Origin: Isochrysis galbana | Taxonomy: Eukaryota > Haptophyta > Isochrysidales > Isochrysidaceae | Length of the DNA stretch: 64,000 nt | Reading direction: 5' to 3' | NCBI GenBank assembly: GCA_018136815.1 | Contig: CM030938.1 | Span: forward strand, 1,896,202 to 1,960,201 | Shown: in pieces, positions 1-11,157 of the stretch | Layout of the letters: every line of letters begins with the position of its first letter | Position numbering within the stretch: the stretch's first letter is position 1 | Program-made: the position numbers and the translations under genes | The notes under the pieces: model-generated | Databases searched by the model: none | Seen by the model: only the letters and a program-made list of their open reading frames with translations | What the model was told of the DNA's origin: nothing

Positions 1-337
1 AAAAGACTTACCGAATAAGACGAGAGAAGTGCGGTGTGCCTAAGCGGGAGATGCGATGAGATTGCAAATTAAACCTGATTGCAATCACTGCAGTAGATAG
101 AGAAACGTGGAGAAGATAGCGAATTCAACCTATTTGCGAGGCGCCTAGGAGGGAGAAGGGTGGGGAAACTTCCTTCTCTTTTGAGAGAAAGAGAGAGAAC
201 GCTCCACAACCCAAGACCCTATGCGTCCAAGCGAAGCTTTTTGACCGAGAACGAGAACGAGAGAATTATAACGATAAATGCCGAACGACGAAGAGAAGAG
301 AGAAGCCTAACGAGTGTCGATTCGCGAATGCGACAGC
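1..337. repeat. LTR-like retroelement fragment, copy 1
   Basis: About positions 40-337 are a diverged copy of 6960-7235. Shared blocks include GCGAGGCGCC, GGTGGGGAAACTTCC, GAGAGAAAGAGAGAG, CGCTCCACAACCC, TTTTTGACCGAGAACGAG and the end TCGATTCGCGAATGCGACA. Both copies stop at the same terminal GCGACA, which suggests a real element end. No coding region is seen. Because the other copy sits beside a pol fragment, I infer that this is LTR or untranslated DNA of a retrotransposon. Confidence 0.55.
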
Positions 338-535
338 TGGCTAGGATGGGCGAATGGGGCGAGCCTGTGGGGAAGGGATTGGGTCAGTAGGGCAGTGTGC
401 TCTTGGCAAGCCATCAAGCATGCAGCATGCCAGGACGATGGGTGGTTCCTCCCCCATGGCAGGGGAGAAGTGGAGAGAGGGGGGGGCTCGTGCCCCCCCC
501 CATGGGTCAAGCAAGTCTAACTTAGTTGACCGGCT
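338..535 (-). repeat. Family A dispersed repeat, inverted 5' fragment
   Basis: The reverse complement matches the 5' part of the copies at 29345 and 35085: the TTGACCCATGGG start, the G-run, GGGGCACGAGCCCCCC, then CATCGTCCTGGCATGC-like sequence and the TGACCCA/CCTTCCCCACAGGCTCGCCCC stretch. It ends where the LTR-like fragment begins, so one element was probably inserted into or rearranged with the other. The ORFs here are shadows of the repeat. Confidence 0.6.
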
Positions 536-1622
536 ACTACTACTAGCTGCTAGCTGCAAACTGCAAAGGACTACGCATTCACGGTCACGGTACTGACTCA
601 CGCCATAGCCTAAATAAACCCCATAACACCTACCACTTTTACACTAGCCCTTTCATTCCTTTGTCTTTGGCATCGGGGGGAAGGGGGCGTGCACTACATC
701 GGGCCAAGTGCAAGGGGCGGGCTGGGGCAGACGTGTAGTGGTTGGTTGGGTGTTCCTGTGGCAGACAAACGTAAACGTCGCTTCTGCATATGACTTATAA
801 CTTATAACTTATCGCTTACCGTGCCCCCGGGGGGTCTTGGTCCCCGCCTTTTGAATTGTTCTCGTCTGGTGCCTGCCGCATCCGCGATCGACCTCTTTGT
901 TTTAGGAGTCGTCTGCGCTTTATCTTTATGCCCCCTCGCTTCTCCCTTGCTCCTTGTAGGCACGGCACCGTTGACCGTTGGAGAATCTCCAAGCACCTCG
1001 CTTCCGCCTACATTGATTTTGCGTTCTGCCCCTGCACCTTCTTCGCTTCGCCTCTTTTGTCGCTTACCTTGTCACCTGCTTTGCCCCTCACCTGGTTTAC
1101 CTTCTTGCGTGCCCCAAGCGTTCTAAGGTTATGTCGCCGGTTTAGATTTAGGTATGCTGCCGGTGCCCGAGGACCAGCAAGGAACCGCCCCCTTGTGTCC
1201 CTGATCTCCCCTGTGGTCTAGGTCCCGAACGGCACCGAATATGTGCTAGATGGGTGTTTTCCGGGGATTTTACCGCTTTACTTTGGTGTATTTCGTCCTC
1301 AATCCAGACTTTTTCATCTTTACACCCTTAGCAATTAAAATAGTGTTTGACCGCCCTACATAGAAGCATTCCATGGGGCTGCCAAATATTGCGTATTATT
1401 GGCAGCATCTAGAGCACCCCATTAAGGGCATGCCCGGTCGCACTCAAGGTGTCTGCGCCACGTCTGTCATCGCAATACTCGCAATATAGTCCTCGAGCTC
1501 GACCCATCGCCATCAATAAAGAACGAGTTCAAACTAAGCCGTTTGCTTTGGGAATGGTGGTATGAAGAGCTGCGAGTCCTCGTGGAACCATCCGGTTGCG
1601 GCGATACGCGGCCGTTCGGCTG
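536..1622. other. Intergenic, no supported gene
   Basis: Short overlapping ORFs at about 821-1221 lack domain signatures and splice support. The 3' part lies downstream of the dioxygenase gene and may be its 3' UTR. I see nothing else. Confidence 0.5.
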
Positions 1623-3063
1623 TCACAGGAAGCACCTGCCATTTAAGCGGAGAAGCGAGAGATGAGCAAGAGATAAAATGAGGGTGGCAGCCGCAAAGAC
1701 CTCCCTGCCTTGAGTTGCAAGCAGGAACCGAGTAGCCAAGATGGCCTCAAAGTGTTCTCTGTCATACAACTTTAGTCTTCGATGAAGCTCTTTGACGAGT
1801 GGCTGTGCACACGGAATCTGACTAGAAGGCAGCCGAGCAAAAAAGGCACGCAGAGGCAGCATTTCACCTGATGCGGCAGCGAAACCGAGTCGAAGAGCAC
1901 AAGCGTGCCACCTTCAGGAATGATGTCCAAATGCTCAGAAGAATCCGGCTCAGACGGCGCGAGCGGCTGTGAAGAGCTCACATCATTGCCCGCGAAACGA
2001 GGGTCCAGTCTGGCCGTGGAAATTTGCTCAAAATCGTTCCGCTCCCCGGCTGCACCTCCGCTGATGCTTGCTGCAACCTCGGGTTTGATGAATCGCCCAA
2101 AGTCGACGGGCTTGGGGGGCATGGGAAAGCCGTCAGAGAGGAGAGTAATTTTACCCTTCAAGTCACACGAATACAAGAAGAGTAGGCCATCGTCGCGGGT
2201 GATGGCATCCAGGTACACAGGCAAGGTGTGCCGAATCCATCCGACTTGAAGGTTGCCCAAGTGCGCGCCGACCACTCCATCGGCAAGGCTGAGTCGGGGG
2301 TAGGTGCGTAGGGCGCCGCCCTCATGCTCTTGCCAGTCATCGTTGAGGTACACGAGCCATGTGACGGAACGGCGCGTGGGGACGGTCCACCTGTGCACGC
2401 GACAGCAAGATGGGGAGTCACACTTTGGACTTCGGCACGACCGTCTGTGCTCTTCACTTCACTTCTGGTCGCTCAAGCACAGTCCTCTTGCTGCACTAGC
2501 CCATGCCTCAAAAGACGCGCCTGGTCCTCATGGACCCGCCTGCTTCTCATGGGCCGAGGCTGAGAGGCCTGTCCACACCCTTTTGTCCCCTTGGTCTCTT
2601 CGTGATGCTCATCGAGATGTCGGCCCAGCTTCGCGCCCGGCTCATACCAGTTGTACGTCATCTCATGTTTGCGTACTCCCTCGTCGGCGAGGCTAGGCCG
2701 GTCTAGCCCCGCCGCCAGCTCCATGCGGAGCGCCCGCATGCGCTGGGCAAAGGCGAGACGGGTCGGCGCGTGACCTAGCCCATCGGTATCCCACGCATCG
2801 TTCCGGAACGTCTGCCGGTCCGCGCGTGCCGTGAAGCCCTGCTCCGCACGCGACTTGGCTGCATTGGTCAGCCCATCGGGAGAGAAGTGGCCGCCCGCGT
2901 GAAGCGCCTCAGCGTCGCGGCGCATCGCGGCGAGGAGCGCTGCAGGAAGCCACTGGCGCTCGACGTAGACGCCTCCCCGCGCGATGGTGTCCAACGCGCC
3001 CGCGCCTAGCAGCTCAGGCGTGCCAACTGACAGGGAGCATGCGCCGAGGGCGAGAGACAGCAT
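1623..3063 (-). CDS. Prolyl 4-hydroxylase-like 2OG-Fe(II) dioxygenase, three exons
   Basis: Putative Fe(II)/2-oxoglutarate-dependent dioxygenase of the prolyl 4-hydroxylase type. Exon 1 is 3063-2579 and exon 2 is 2390-1868, joined by a GT-AG intron that keeps frame (..TKG|WTVP..). Exon 1 carries the iron-binding H-x-D as HLDEHHEE (His149, Asp151). Exon 2 has the core strand SVTWLVYLNDDW, then EGGALRTYP and GGTLVLFDSVSLPHQ with the second iron-binding His (about residue 335). A donor CAG|GTGAAA follows. The third exon is unresolved. Acceptors near 1805 or 1813 continue to a stop at 1623, whereas TCTAG at about 1824-1820 reads ..ATRQRASSKTK and puts an Arg ten residues after the His, where the family binds 2OG. 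The start at 3063 was chosen because upstream codons are only the CT microsatellite read as RERERE. The N-terminus is weakly signal-like. It is divergent from ATP23. In algae such enzymes often act on hydroxyproline-rich proteins, and a PPSP-rich protein is encoded at 11-13 kb, but that link is inference. Confidence 0.8.
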
Positions 3064-3078
3064 CGGCGGCCGACCCTC

Positions 3079-3360
<282 letters not shown>

Positions 3361-3771
3361 GCGCGGCCTCTCTCGCTCGCTCGGAGGGGAGGAGAGGGGG
3401 GAGGGAGAGAGTACAGAACTAGTAGGGGGAGAGAGACATAGGAAGATACTTCTAGGTAGGAGTAGACAGTCGAAAGCGAGAGGAGGATGAGAAGAAGGAG
3501 AGGGGGCGAGAATCAAGCAAGAAGAGAGGGCGAGAGAAGATTGAGACTGTAGAGAGAGGGCGACTCGAGCGCGCAGGTTTGGTTCGTAAAAATCTTTAGA
3601 GAGATCGATCAGATTCTTCTTTAGAGCGAGTGGAGGACGTCAGCTCAGCGCCCCACGCCGAGCCCCGACCTCCTCCTTCCCCCCCCCCTTCTGTATCCCC
3701 TTCCCTTTCTGTCACCTCCCCTCCCCCCACGGCATCTCCTACCCCCAGCCCCCCCCCCCTCCTGGACCGCG

Positions 3772-5026
3772 ATGACCTACTCGCCGCCCGAGCCGGAGCA
3801 GCAGCCGGCCGCGCCGAGCACGGGCGAGCAGCAGGAAGCAGAGTACGGGGTTGACACGGACCGCGTGTCCTGGCGCGACGAGGACCAGTGGGAGGCGCGA
3901 CCTCCCGACGACGACTCGCGCTGGCGGCACACCGGCGGCACCGATGCCGCTGATCCGTCCAACTTTGCCAATGCGAGGACTCGTGACGAGGCGGTGGCAG
4001 TCCAGGCGTGCGAGGCGCACCTGCAGCGCGCGCTGAAGAAGGAGCGGCCGCTCACGTTGCTAGGTACGCTACGCGCCCTTCCGCCTCATGCGTTCCATTC
4101 CAGACCATCCGTGACCCGCCGGCTAACTCGGCCCCCAGGCTCCATTTATGACTCGGGCTGCATCGCGCTCAAGGGAAGCAAGGCCGATCCATCCAAGTGC
4201 GCGCGCTGTCGGCTGTGTCCCAAGGAGGGATTGTGGCAGCACATCCAGGGCTACTACAACCCTCAGAAGGGGCGCGTCACTCTCTGTGCGGAGAAGGGAA
4301 TGGGCGAGCAACAGGTTGAAGACACTCTGACGCACGAGCTCGTCCACGCCTACGACCATTGCCGATTCTCCATGCGTGTACCGATGGTGGGCAGGCAGCA
4401 TCCGTGGGCGCTCACGTGTGCGGCATCGGCATGTTCCGAGGTGGGTGCGCAACTCCAACATCTGGCTCGTAGACCCATGAAATATTCTTGCCGTGCGCAC
4501 ACTCTTCATGCATACATGTGTCCTAGGGCACGTGCCCTCGGAACAGCAGCACTCGTGCCGTGCTCTGAGAGCGGTGATTGAATCGATAATAGGAAGGAGC
4601 GCGAGAATGGGCACGAACGTGTCATCGGGACTTCCCATGCCCCGTACGGAAGCTGTCACAGCAAGCCTAGTCTGACACACGTACTGTGCCGCATGTGCAC
4701 AGGTGCGCGCCTACCTCATCGGCGATGGCTGGCGGGGCCCATCTGCGCCACCTGCCTTTGAAGCGCCAGCGCTGTTGAGCGGGCTGAGCGATGGATCCGT
4801 GTCCACAGCTTCGGTCGAGCATCGTGGAGAAATCTATCGCCACGCCTTGGCTTCAACTCTGTCCTATGGCACGTGTGCTGATAAAAAGACGGGCCCACAA
4901 GGCACCAAGTCAATCCTAGATGCCGTCTTCTACGCCTGCCTCTCCGACCATGCACCCTTCACTCACAGTAAACCATTGCCACAGCAAGCGCCCATGCCGT
5001 CGGAAGTGGCTGCCGCAGACAAGTAG
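3772..5026 (+). CDS. ATP23: Mitochondrial inner membrane protease ATP23 (peptidase M76)
   Basis: Zinc metalloprotease homologous to ATP23, which in yeast matures Atp6 and assists F1Fo-ATP synthase assembly in the intermembrane space. Three exons: 3772-4063, 4139-4440 and 4703-5026, giving 305 aa with consistent phases. Joins read LTLL-G-SIYDSGC and ACSE|VRAYL. Exon 2 contains the family Cys-rich segment (SGCIALKG, then CARCRLC) and the zinc motif THELVHAYDHCR (HExxH). Exon 3 keeps the ACSEVRA signature, a CADKK segment and the AVFYACLSDHAPF end typical of the family. About 21 residues separate DHCR from ACSE, where I recall about 11 in the family, so there is an insertion or an unrecognised mini-intron. 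The acidic N-terminal ~80 residues are not obviously a presequence; ATP23 proteins usually lack a classical one. Start at 3772 is the first ATG of the frame. Confidence 0.9.
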
Positions 5027-6104
5027 ACTGAGAGGCCACGGGCTGCCGGTAGGCGAATGATAGGAGAGGACTTCAACACAAGCATCATCACACCATAATC
5101 GAACACAAAACAATTAGTGCATCTAAGGCCTTGCACAACAAAGGCAACCCGAACGCTAGCTCAGCCTCTATAACAGCAACCCCCATTGAATGCCAGATGT
5201 GCAAGACATGGGGATGGTGTGATATGGCCTTGCACTCACTCTCCAAGCTATGTCTGCATCTGCCCATCTACATGATACATGTTGATGCACATTGTATTGC
5301 TATTTTGGTCCACTTGCCGCGGAAGTTTGGGTTTGGGCGTTGCATGAGACCAAAAACGCATCTCGGGTCCTGCGGGAGTAAGAGAGACCAACGCGGAGGC
5401 GTTTCTTTCCCGCATCGCCAGGGCACTTGGGATGGGTTTTCTCTCAGACACTTCCCCAAAAGTTTGCATTTGCCAAGGGCCAGGGGGCTTGTTGCAGTCG
5501 CATTGATGGGGCGTCAATTCACAGCAACCGATACCGACTCACCGACTCCAAGTTTACACTAATATCTTGTCTTGGCCCATGCCAGACTTTCCCGTAATAT
5601 TATTTTTCGGTATTTGGAAGTGGGGGGGGCTGGGGGCCTGCTCTACGCGCGTCCAAATAACGGAGACGCGTCGTTGTGACCGATGAAGATTATGGCGAGG
5701 GGCAGATGGGTGACCCCCCTTCGCACTGGCACTGGGCACTCCCTCCCCCCCCCCGCCCGCCCGCCCGCCCGGTGCGGCACCGGGCACCGGCCTCACAGCT
5801 GGTTTTAATAAAAATATTCCAACTGGGAAGATGCGCACCTGCGCCAATGAGCCGCTGGCCGATGCTGCACGCCGACGCAGGTGAAGACGCAGGTGAAGAT
5901 GTCCGTGCAGGCCCTGCAGAGACCCCGGCAGAGCCCGGGGGCGGGCGGGCGGGTCATCTGAGCGCCCCGGCTTGCATTCATGGTCATGTCTGGGGCCTAG
6001 GCTCCTTCAGGCGGCGAAGGAGTAGCGTTGCGCACTCCCGGGGGTGCTGGAGTACTGCTGCAGCGACAAACTGCGAGGATGCTGCTGAGGCCGCAGAGTG
6101 ACGA
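5027..6104. other. Intergenic, no supported gene
   Basis: ORFs at 5131-5562 and 5676-6101 lack recognisable domains. A block at about 5806-5844 (reverse complement GCAGGTGCGCATCTTCCC then AGTTGGAA plus a T-rich run) recurs at 46232-46269 and, shorter, at 9505-9531. A C/G-rich CCCGCC run lies at 5751-5770. Confidence 0.5.
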
Positions 6105-6300
6105 ATTGGGATGGCCCATAGGGCCTGAGGGCAATGAGGAAGGAGGCAGACCGGCGGCAGGCGCGGCGGAGGAGACGACTTCGGAGACGCTGACGGGCTG
6201 AGGCCCGTCAGCAGAGGAAGGCGGGCAGGCGGGCTTGAGCGAGGGCGAGGACGGCGGCGAGAGCGACATCGAGCGAGAGGCGAGAGGCGAGGGTGAGTGA
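6105..6300. repeat. Dispersed repeat B, copy 1 (pairs with 22160-22345)
   Basis: Strong match to 22160-22345 with shared blocks GACGAATTGG, GGCCCATAGGG, CGGCGGCAGGCGCGGCG, GCTGACGGGCTGA, GCCCGTCAGCAGAGGAAGG and GGCGAGGACGGCGGCGAGA. On the - strand both copies read an aligned peptide containing KPACPPSSADG, SEVVS and AAPAAGL, so it may be a relic of a retroelement coding segment. CTGACGGGC/GCCCGTCAG is a small inverted repeat inside it. Confidence 0.6.
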
Positions 6301-6960
6301 GAGGAGGGCTGTGTTGGCAGGGGCTGGTGAGGCAAGGAGAGTTTGTAGGGTACGAGTGTTACGAGAGCGAGAGCGACGAGAGCGAGAGCGACGGATGACG
6401 ACTGACGACAAGACGTCGGATCCAACGATGCTGCGACACCGACTCACGAACACACTAGAATCATTCACCCAAACCAAGCAAAACATGAAATAACCGAGAC
6501 CCCACATCGCCGGTAACTCAAACACGTCGCGAGAGACAGAGAGAGAGAGCGAGAGAGAGAGAGAATCCGCAGCGACGGTCGGAGCGTGTCTTCGCTTTGG
6601 ATTTTCCCACCAAGGCGGAAAGTCGAAGAGGAACTTTATGTCGCGCAACCACGGCGATCACATTGGATACAAATCGCAGCGAGGTATCCTTGCAATCGAA
6701 GAAATCTTGCTGTTGAGCGTGGACCTTCTAGACGTTTCTATCGAGCAACCCCGAGTAGCAAGCAACCAAGGGAGGAGAAAACCAAAAACCAACGGGACCA
6801 AGGAAGGGCTTCCATCTTCCATGCAACTTGCATCAAGGGGAAAGATAACCCAAAACCAAAGCAGCGAATCTAAATCAATCTCCAAGGGGAGATGGCAAAC
6901 CAAGGACCAAGGAGAAAGATTCCCTCACCCAAGCAGCGAACCTAAATCGATCTCCGAGGG
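6301..6960. repeat. Low-complexity and tandem-duplicated DNA
   Basis: GAGAGCGA-type purine repeats at 6355-6400 and 6535-6565. Around 6860-6975 a ~70 bp unit is duplicated (CAGCGAATCTAAATCAATCT versus CAGCGAACCTAAATCGATCT, each followed by GGGGAGATGGCAAACCAA). This leads into the LTR-like block at 6960. Confidence 0.5.
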
Positions 6961-7235
6961 GAGATGGCAAACCAAACCTGATTGCCCCCAGAAGCAGGTA
7001 AATAAAGAAACGCGGGGAGATAGCGAATTAAACCTTTTGCGAGGCGCCTGGGAGGAAGAAAGGTGGGGAAACTTCCCTTCTCTTCGAGAGAAAGAGAGAG
7101 GGCGCTCCACAACCCTAGATCCTAGGCGTCCACGCGAAGTTTTTGACCGAGAACGAGAACGAGAGAATTATAACGATAAATACCGAACGAAGAGGAGAGA
7201 GAAGCCTAACGAGCGTCGATTCGCGAATGCGACAC
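6960..7235. repeat. LTR-like retroelement fragment, copy 2
   Basis: Homologous over its length to 40-337, ending at the same CGATTCGCGAATGCGACA. It lies immediately downstream (in pol orientation) of the truncated reverse transcriptase, where a 3' LTR or a second inserted element would be expected. Confidence 0.55.
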
Positions 7236-7289
7236 CCCCCTGCTAGGATCGAGCGTCCCGCGAGGGAAAGAAGAGAACCTAACGGATAG

Positions 7290-9002
7290 CGGAGAGTTCC
7301 ATCCAGGCAAGATGAGAGGACTATCCGAGATACGAAGCTTCGAGTTCGTGTCGCGATAATCGACGCAGAAGCGAACGGATCCGTCCTTCTTGCCGACGAG
7401 GACGACCCGCGAAGCCCATGGCGAATTGGACTTACGAATGATGCCTGCCGCCTCCATCTCGGCGACGTGCTTGTCGACGATGGCACGGCCCTCGTCGCCC
7501 ATCTTGGACGGAGCGTGCCGGTGGGCTGTAGCACCGGGGAGGAGAGGCAGCTCGACCTCCATGACGTGCGTGTGCCGAGGGTTCTTCGGGTCGAGAGCGA
7601 ACGCGTCGATATGCCGTGCCAGCAGGCAGCGTACGCGCTGCCTCTGGGACGGCGACAATTGCTTGTCGGGATCGATGGTGATAGCATCGAGGAGCGCGCG
7701 CTGTGCCTCAGTGAGCGAGGACTCGGGGTCGTCCCTATCGCCGGCGACCGTCGGCCGAGCCTCGTGCAACTTGTACTCGATGTAGGCTGACGCCATCGGC
7801 GAGTACGCAGGAAGGGTTACAGGACGTGGTGCCAGAATCCAGACCGTGATCAGCACCTCCCCCTCCGGAGTTGGGGTTTCGACGCTAGTGGCGACCATTG
7901 GAGGAGAATCGAGGCCGTCACGGGGTGGTAGACGGTCGACGAGGATGGCGGAGTCGGGGTAGTTTTCGATGATCTCCAGCGGCAGGCGAACGGAGAACGT
8001 ACCCCTCGATCGCGAGGGGATAGTGATAGGCTGCCTGGTGTACAGAGCGAACTCTTTCGACGCAACGGCCGACGTAGAGACGTCGGCGAAGAGTGGCTCA
8101 ATTTCGACGGCGGCAGACGAACGGTTAGGAGACGAAGGTGGACTGCGAGTGAAGTCGAGACGAGGGGGCGGCTCAAGCTCGGGATCGAGAGGGGGCAATG
8201 GAACCGAAGTCGACATTGCCGGCGGCGACTCGCCGTGAGCCTGGCGGGATGAAACGTTGTCCGAGATAGGAACGAGCGACGACTCCTCTGCCCGTGGCGA
8301 GTCGGCGGGGATCACGGCGACAAGCGGTGCAGAGGAGAGACGAGGGCGAGTGGAGACGAGGGACGGAACGCGACGATTGTTGACCATAAGGGTCAGGCGG
8401 CTATCACGCCCAGCGTCCGGCGACAGTTCGATACAGGCGGCGTATGCTTCCAGGAAATCGTTTCCCAGGAGAAGCATAGGTGCGCCTTCGACGACGAGGA
8501 AACGGTGTCGGAATTCGACACCGGAGAGAGAGAAGACCAACGTGGCGTAGCCGCGGGTACGGAGGGGGTTACCATCCGGTCCGACAACGGCAGGTCGGTC
8601 CGAAGCGTGTTCGAGCAAGACGCAAGCGTCGCGGGGCAATGTGGCCAACAGCTCGGTGGTTACAACCGAGGGACCGGCTCCCGTGTCGGCTAGAGTCTTG
8701 TTGACGGCGAGGGCGGAATCGACGATATAACGAGTAGGGCCCGTGGCGGAGTGACGGCAAACGATGAGATCGCGAACGTACAGGCAGTGGCGGGGGTATA
8801 GGCTTGGCGGCGTGTCGGAGACAAGCCTCGCCGGTACCTCCCTGGTCAAAGAAGCGACGACAGCAGGCTGGTTGAGAGCAGGTGTGAAACCCGAGGGAGC
8901 GAAGGCGGCGTGCCGCTGCCTATGGTCGGCAATGACGTCAGCAACGGAGCGGCGAGCAGGGCGATCGAGCGGAGGCAGCGGTGGGTGCGAGTCCGGCAGG
9001 GC
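7290..9002 (-). pseudogene. Truncated Ty3/Gypsy-type protease and reverse transcriptase
   Basis: Fragment of a retrotransposon polyprotein with an open frame of about 570 codons. It contains a retropepsin-like aspartic protease (ADTGAGPSVV active site, then LVVEGAPMLLLGNDFLEAY) and, after a Pro/Ser-rich linker, the start of an RT domain: EVELPLLPGATAHRHAP, IVDKHVAEMEAAGIIRKSNS, PWASRVVLVGKKDGSVRFC and VDYRDTNSK. It stops soon after. The palm catalytic motif, RNase H and integrase are missing, so it is dead. The 5' edge is abrupt at ~9002, where an unrelated LTR/leader begins on the opposite strand; frame continuation to 9041 is antisense LTR. The 3' edge near 7290 runs towards the LTR-like block. 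Confidence 0.85.
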
Positions 9003-9360
9003 CCCGTTTGGTTTAGTTTGTGTGTCTCTGGGGATCGGCAACTTTTTGAGTCCCCGCGTGGTAGCCCCTCGTGTCTACCTCGGACCTAAGAAGCTCTCAC
9101 TTTCATCCTCTCTCTCTCCCACTAGCTCGCTAGCTAGCCTCGTCTCTACTCTCCGACGCCACGCGTTGCAATCCTCTGAACCTCAGACTACCTCTCCGCT
9201 CGAAGCGCTATATGGCAGACACTGACAGCTACTCCTACCATGACCTTTCAGACATCTTCCCGTCAGCAACAAACAACGACTCTTTCACGGCCGCGTCAGC
9301 TGCCGGCTCGATCGAACGGCCCTCTGCCTACGAGCCTGTAGTCATCGCGTGTTCGACACC
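9003..9360 (+). mobile_element. LTR/leader with first ~50 codons of a gag-like ORF
   Basis: Begins GCCCCGTTTGGTTTAGTTTG and contains TTTTTGAGTCCCCGCGTGGT and AGCTCGCTAGCTAGCCTCG. An ATG at 9212 opens a peptide with DLSDIF, TNNDSFTAASAAGS and ERPSAYEPVVIAC. The same DNA and peptide occur inverted at 23985-23380, and part of the upstream segment at 17140-17375. In both full copies homology stops directly after TTCGACA. I take it as retrotransposon LTR/leader plus ORF start; a discrete short non-autonomous element is possible. Confidence 0.6.
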
Positions 9361-10409
9361 CACGCGAGCACGATCAACAGCCACCTTGGGGGGCTACTGG
9401 CCGCCCAGCGCGCCCCGTTCACCGTGTCTTCACCTTCACCTGCAGTTCCTGCACTCTCACCTTCACCTGCACCTTCACTGAAGAATAAAAAACTTCAGAC
9501 CAGCACCTTCCCAGTTGGATTTTTTATTTTTGACGGTGGTTGGTGGTTGTGTGGTTGGGGTTGAGTTGGACTCCGAGTACAACGACATCGACACCGGCAA
9601 TGACGAGGACTATGTGGAGAAGGGAATGATGGTGGGCAAATGAGGAAGAGGAGGACCCGGTGGCCGTTGGAGCAAGCTACAAGCTACCTATGCAGGATGA
9701 CGGCACACTGAGGGACGACCTCGCCCGTCGAATTCGAATAGCAATGCACAATGCAGCACAATGCAGCACCGCAGTCTCCATCGCGGCAAAGGCTACGAGG
9801 CTACGTTTGCGCCCGGCCAAGCGGCTCTCTCTGCATGCATCGATCGGTGGGCGAATGCGAATGCGAGGTTGTGGAGGAGGAAGGAGCCCGAGCAGCGATC
9901 GTGATGATGTTGGCCGGGTCCAGATGTCCAGATAGATATCTTGAGCGATGACGGGAAGCGGCGAGGCCACCGTCGTCTCCAAGTTGCAAGTTGTACCGCC
10001 ACACAATAATAGCGAGAAGACAACCGAGCAGATGGATCAATCACAAAGACCATAGCGAGAAGACAACCGAGATGGATCAATCACAAACACCACAAACCAC
10101 ACATACACACACAAGATCACAATATCATAGTTTTGTGTGTTTGTTCCCGGTGGCCGGTGGTGCTGGGGGTGTGTGCTGAGAGATTTGGACGGGGATAATG
10201 AGAAAAAACAGGGACTAGGAAAAGGGCGGGCTCGGCGGCGTTCCACTTGGAACCCTAGGTTTGGAATGTGCCGACGATGGCATCGGGAGGGGATTGGAGA
10301 TTTCGTCTCCCGCGATTCTTGACTAAAGTGTAAACCAGTAGACCAGCCGGCCACTACTCTCTACTCTCTACCACTCTTGCCCCTCCCCCTCTGGTCTCCG
10401 CCGCCGCCG

Positions 10410-10449
<40 letters not shown>

Positions 10450-10812
10450 CTCGGTCCGGCGGGCGTCCAGCCGCTGTCCTCCGCCCGTCTCTGCTGCTTC
10501 GCGCCGACGTCGAAACGACGGGACACTCCGAAGAGGAGACTCTCTCTCGGCCCCGCCGACTTTCCTCTCTTTTGAAAGGGGAGAGATGAGGTTTTGCGCT
10601 GGTGGTGGTGGCGCGAGAGGACGCGTACGAGAGGAGAGAGCGCCTTGAGGAGGAGGGGAAGCCCCGCCGGAGATACTGGAGAAATGGCGTGGTCACTTTG
10701 GTAGTGGAGAGTTGGCGTCGGCCGAAAAGCTAGCGCGCGCGGGGTCTGCCCCCCCGCTGCAGAGAATCAGTGGGATCCGCTACAAAACCCCTATAACGTA
10801 GTCTTCGAGGAC
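9361..10812. other. Intergenic with a 39-bp poly-C run
   Basis: No convincing gene. CACCTTCACCTGCA-type tandem DNA lies at 9425-9480, then at 9505-9531 the CTTCCCAGTTGGA motif shared with 5806 and 46232. An uninterrupted run of 39 C occupies 10410-10448. AGCGAGAAGACAACCGAG is duplicated at ~10010 and ~10050. TACAAAACCCCTATAACG near 10780 could belong to the promoter of the next gene, but I cannot support a specific element. Confidence 0.5.
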
Positions 10813-10964
10813 GTGGTGGATGCCCTTCTTTGTCTCTCTCTCTCCTCTCTCTTCTTCTCCCCTCTCTTCGACGGTGCCTCCCCGTCTAGATTTCGTGGGG
10901 AGGCTCATTCTTTCTCTCTTCTCCTCGATCAACTATCTCTTGAGGATCCACTCCTAGAGAACAG

Positions 10965-11112
10965 GGCCGAGAGAAGAGAGAGAGAGAGAGAGGTACTCGT
11001 AGGGAGAGAGAGGGGGGGGCGACGGAGGAGGAGAGGGAGAGAGGGAGAGGGGGGAGGGAGAGAGGGGGAAGAGAGAAGAGAAGAGAGAGAGAAGAGAAGA
11101 GAGAGAAAGGAC
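10965..11112. repeat. GA-rich purine tract 5' of the b561-like gene
   Basis: Nearly uninterrupted GAGAGA/GGGAGA DNA on the coding strand, ending ~45 bp before the ATG at 11158. Translating it gives an Arg/Glu-rich extension that I do not accept as protein. Confidence 0.85.
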
Positions 11113-11157
11113 CTGCGCCACCTGCGCCTCGGTGAGAGCCACAGAGAACACTTCCTC

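Noticed and set aside
10813-11157. N-terminal extension of the b561-like gene
   Set aside because: The codons are mainly GA repeat, and a good signal peptide starts at the internal ATG 11158.
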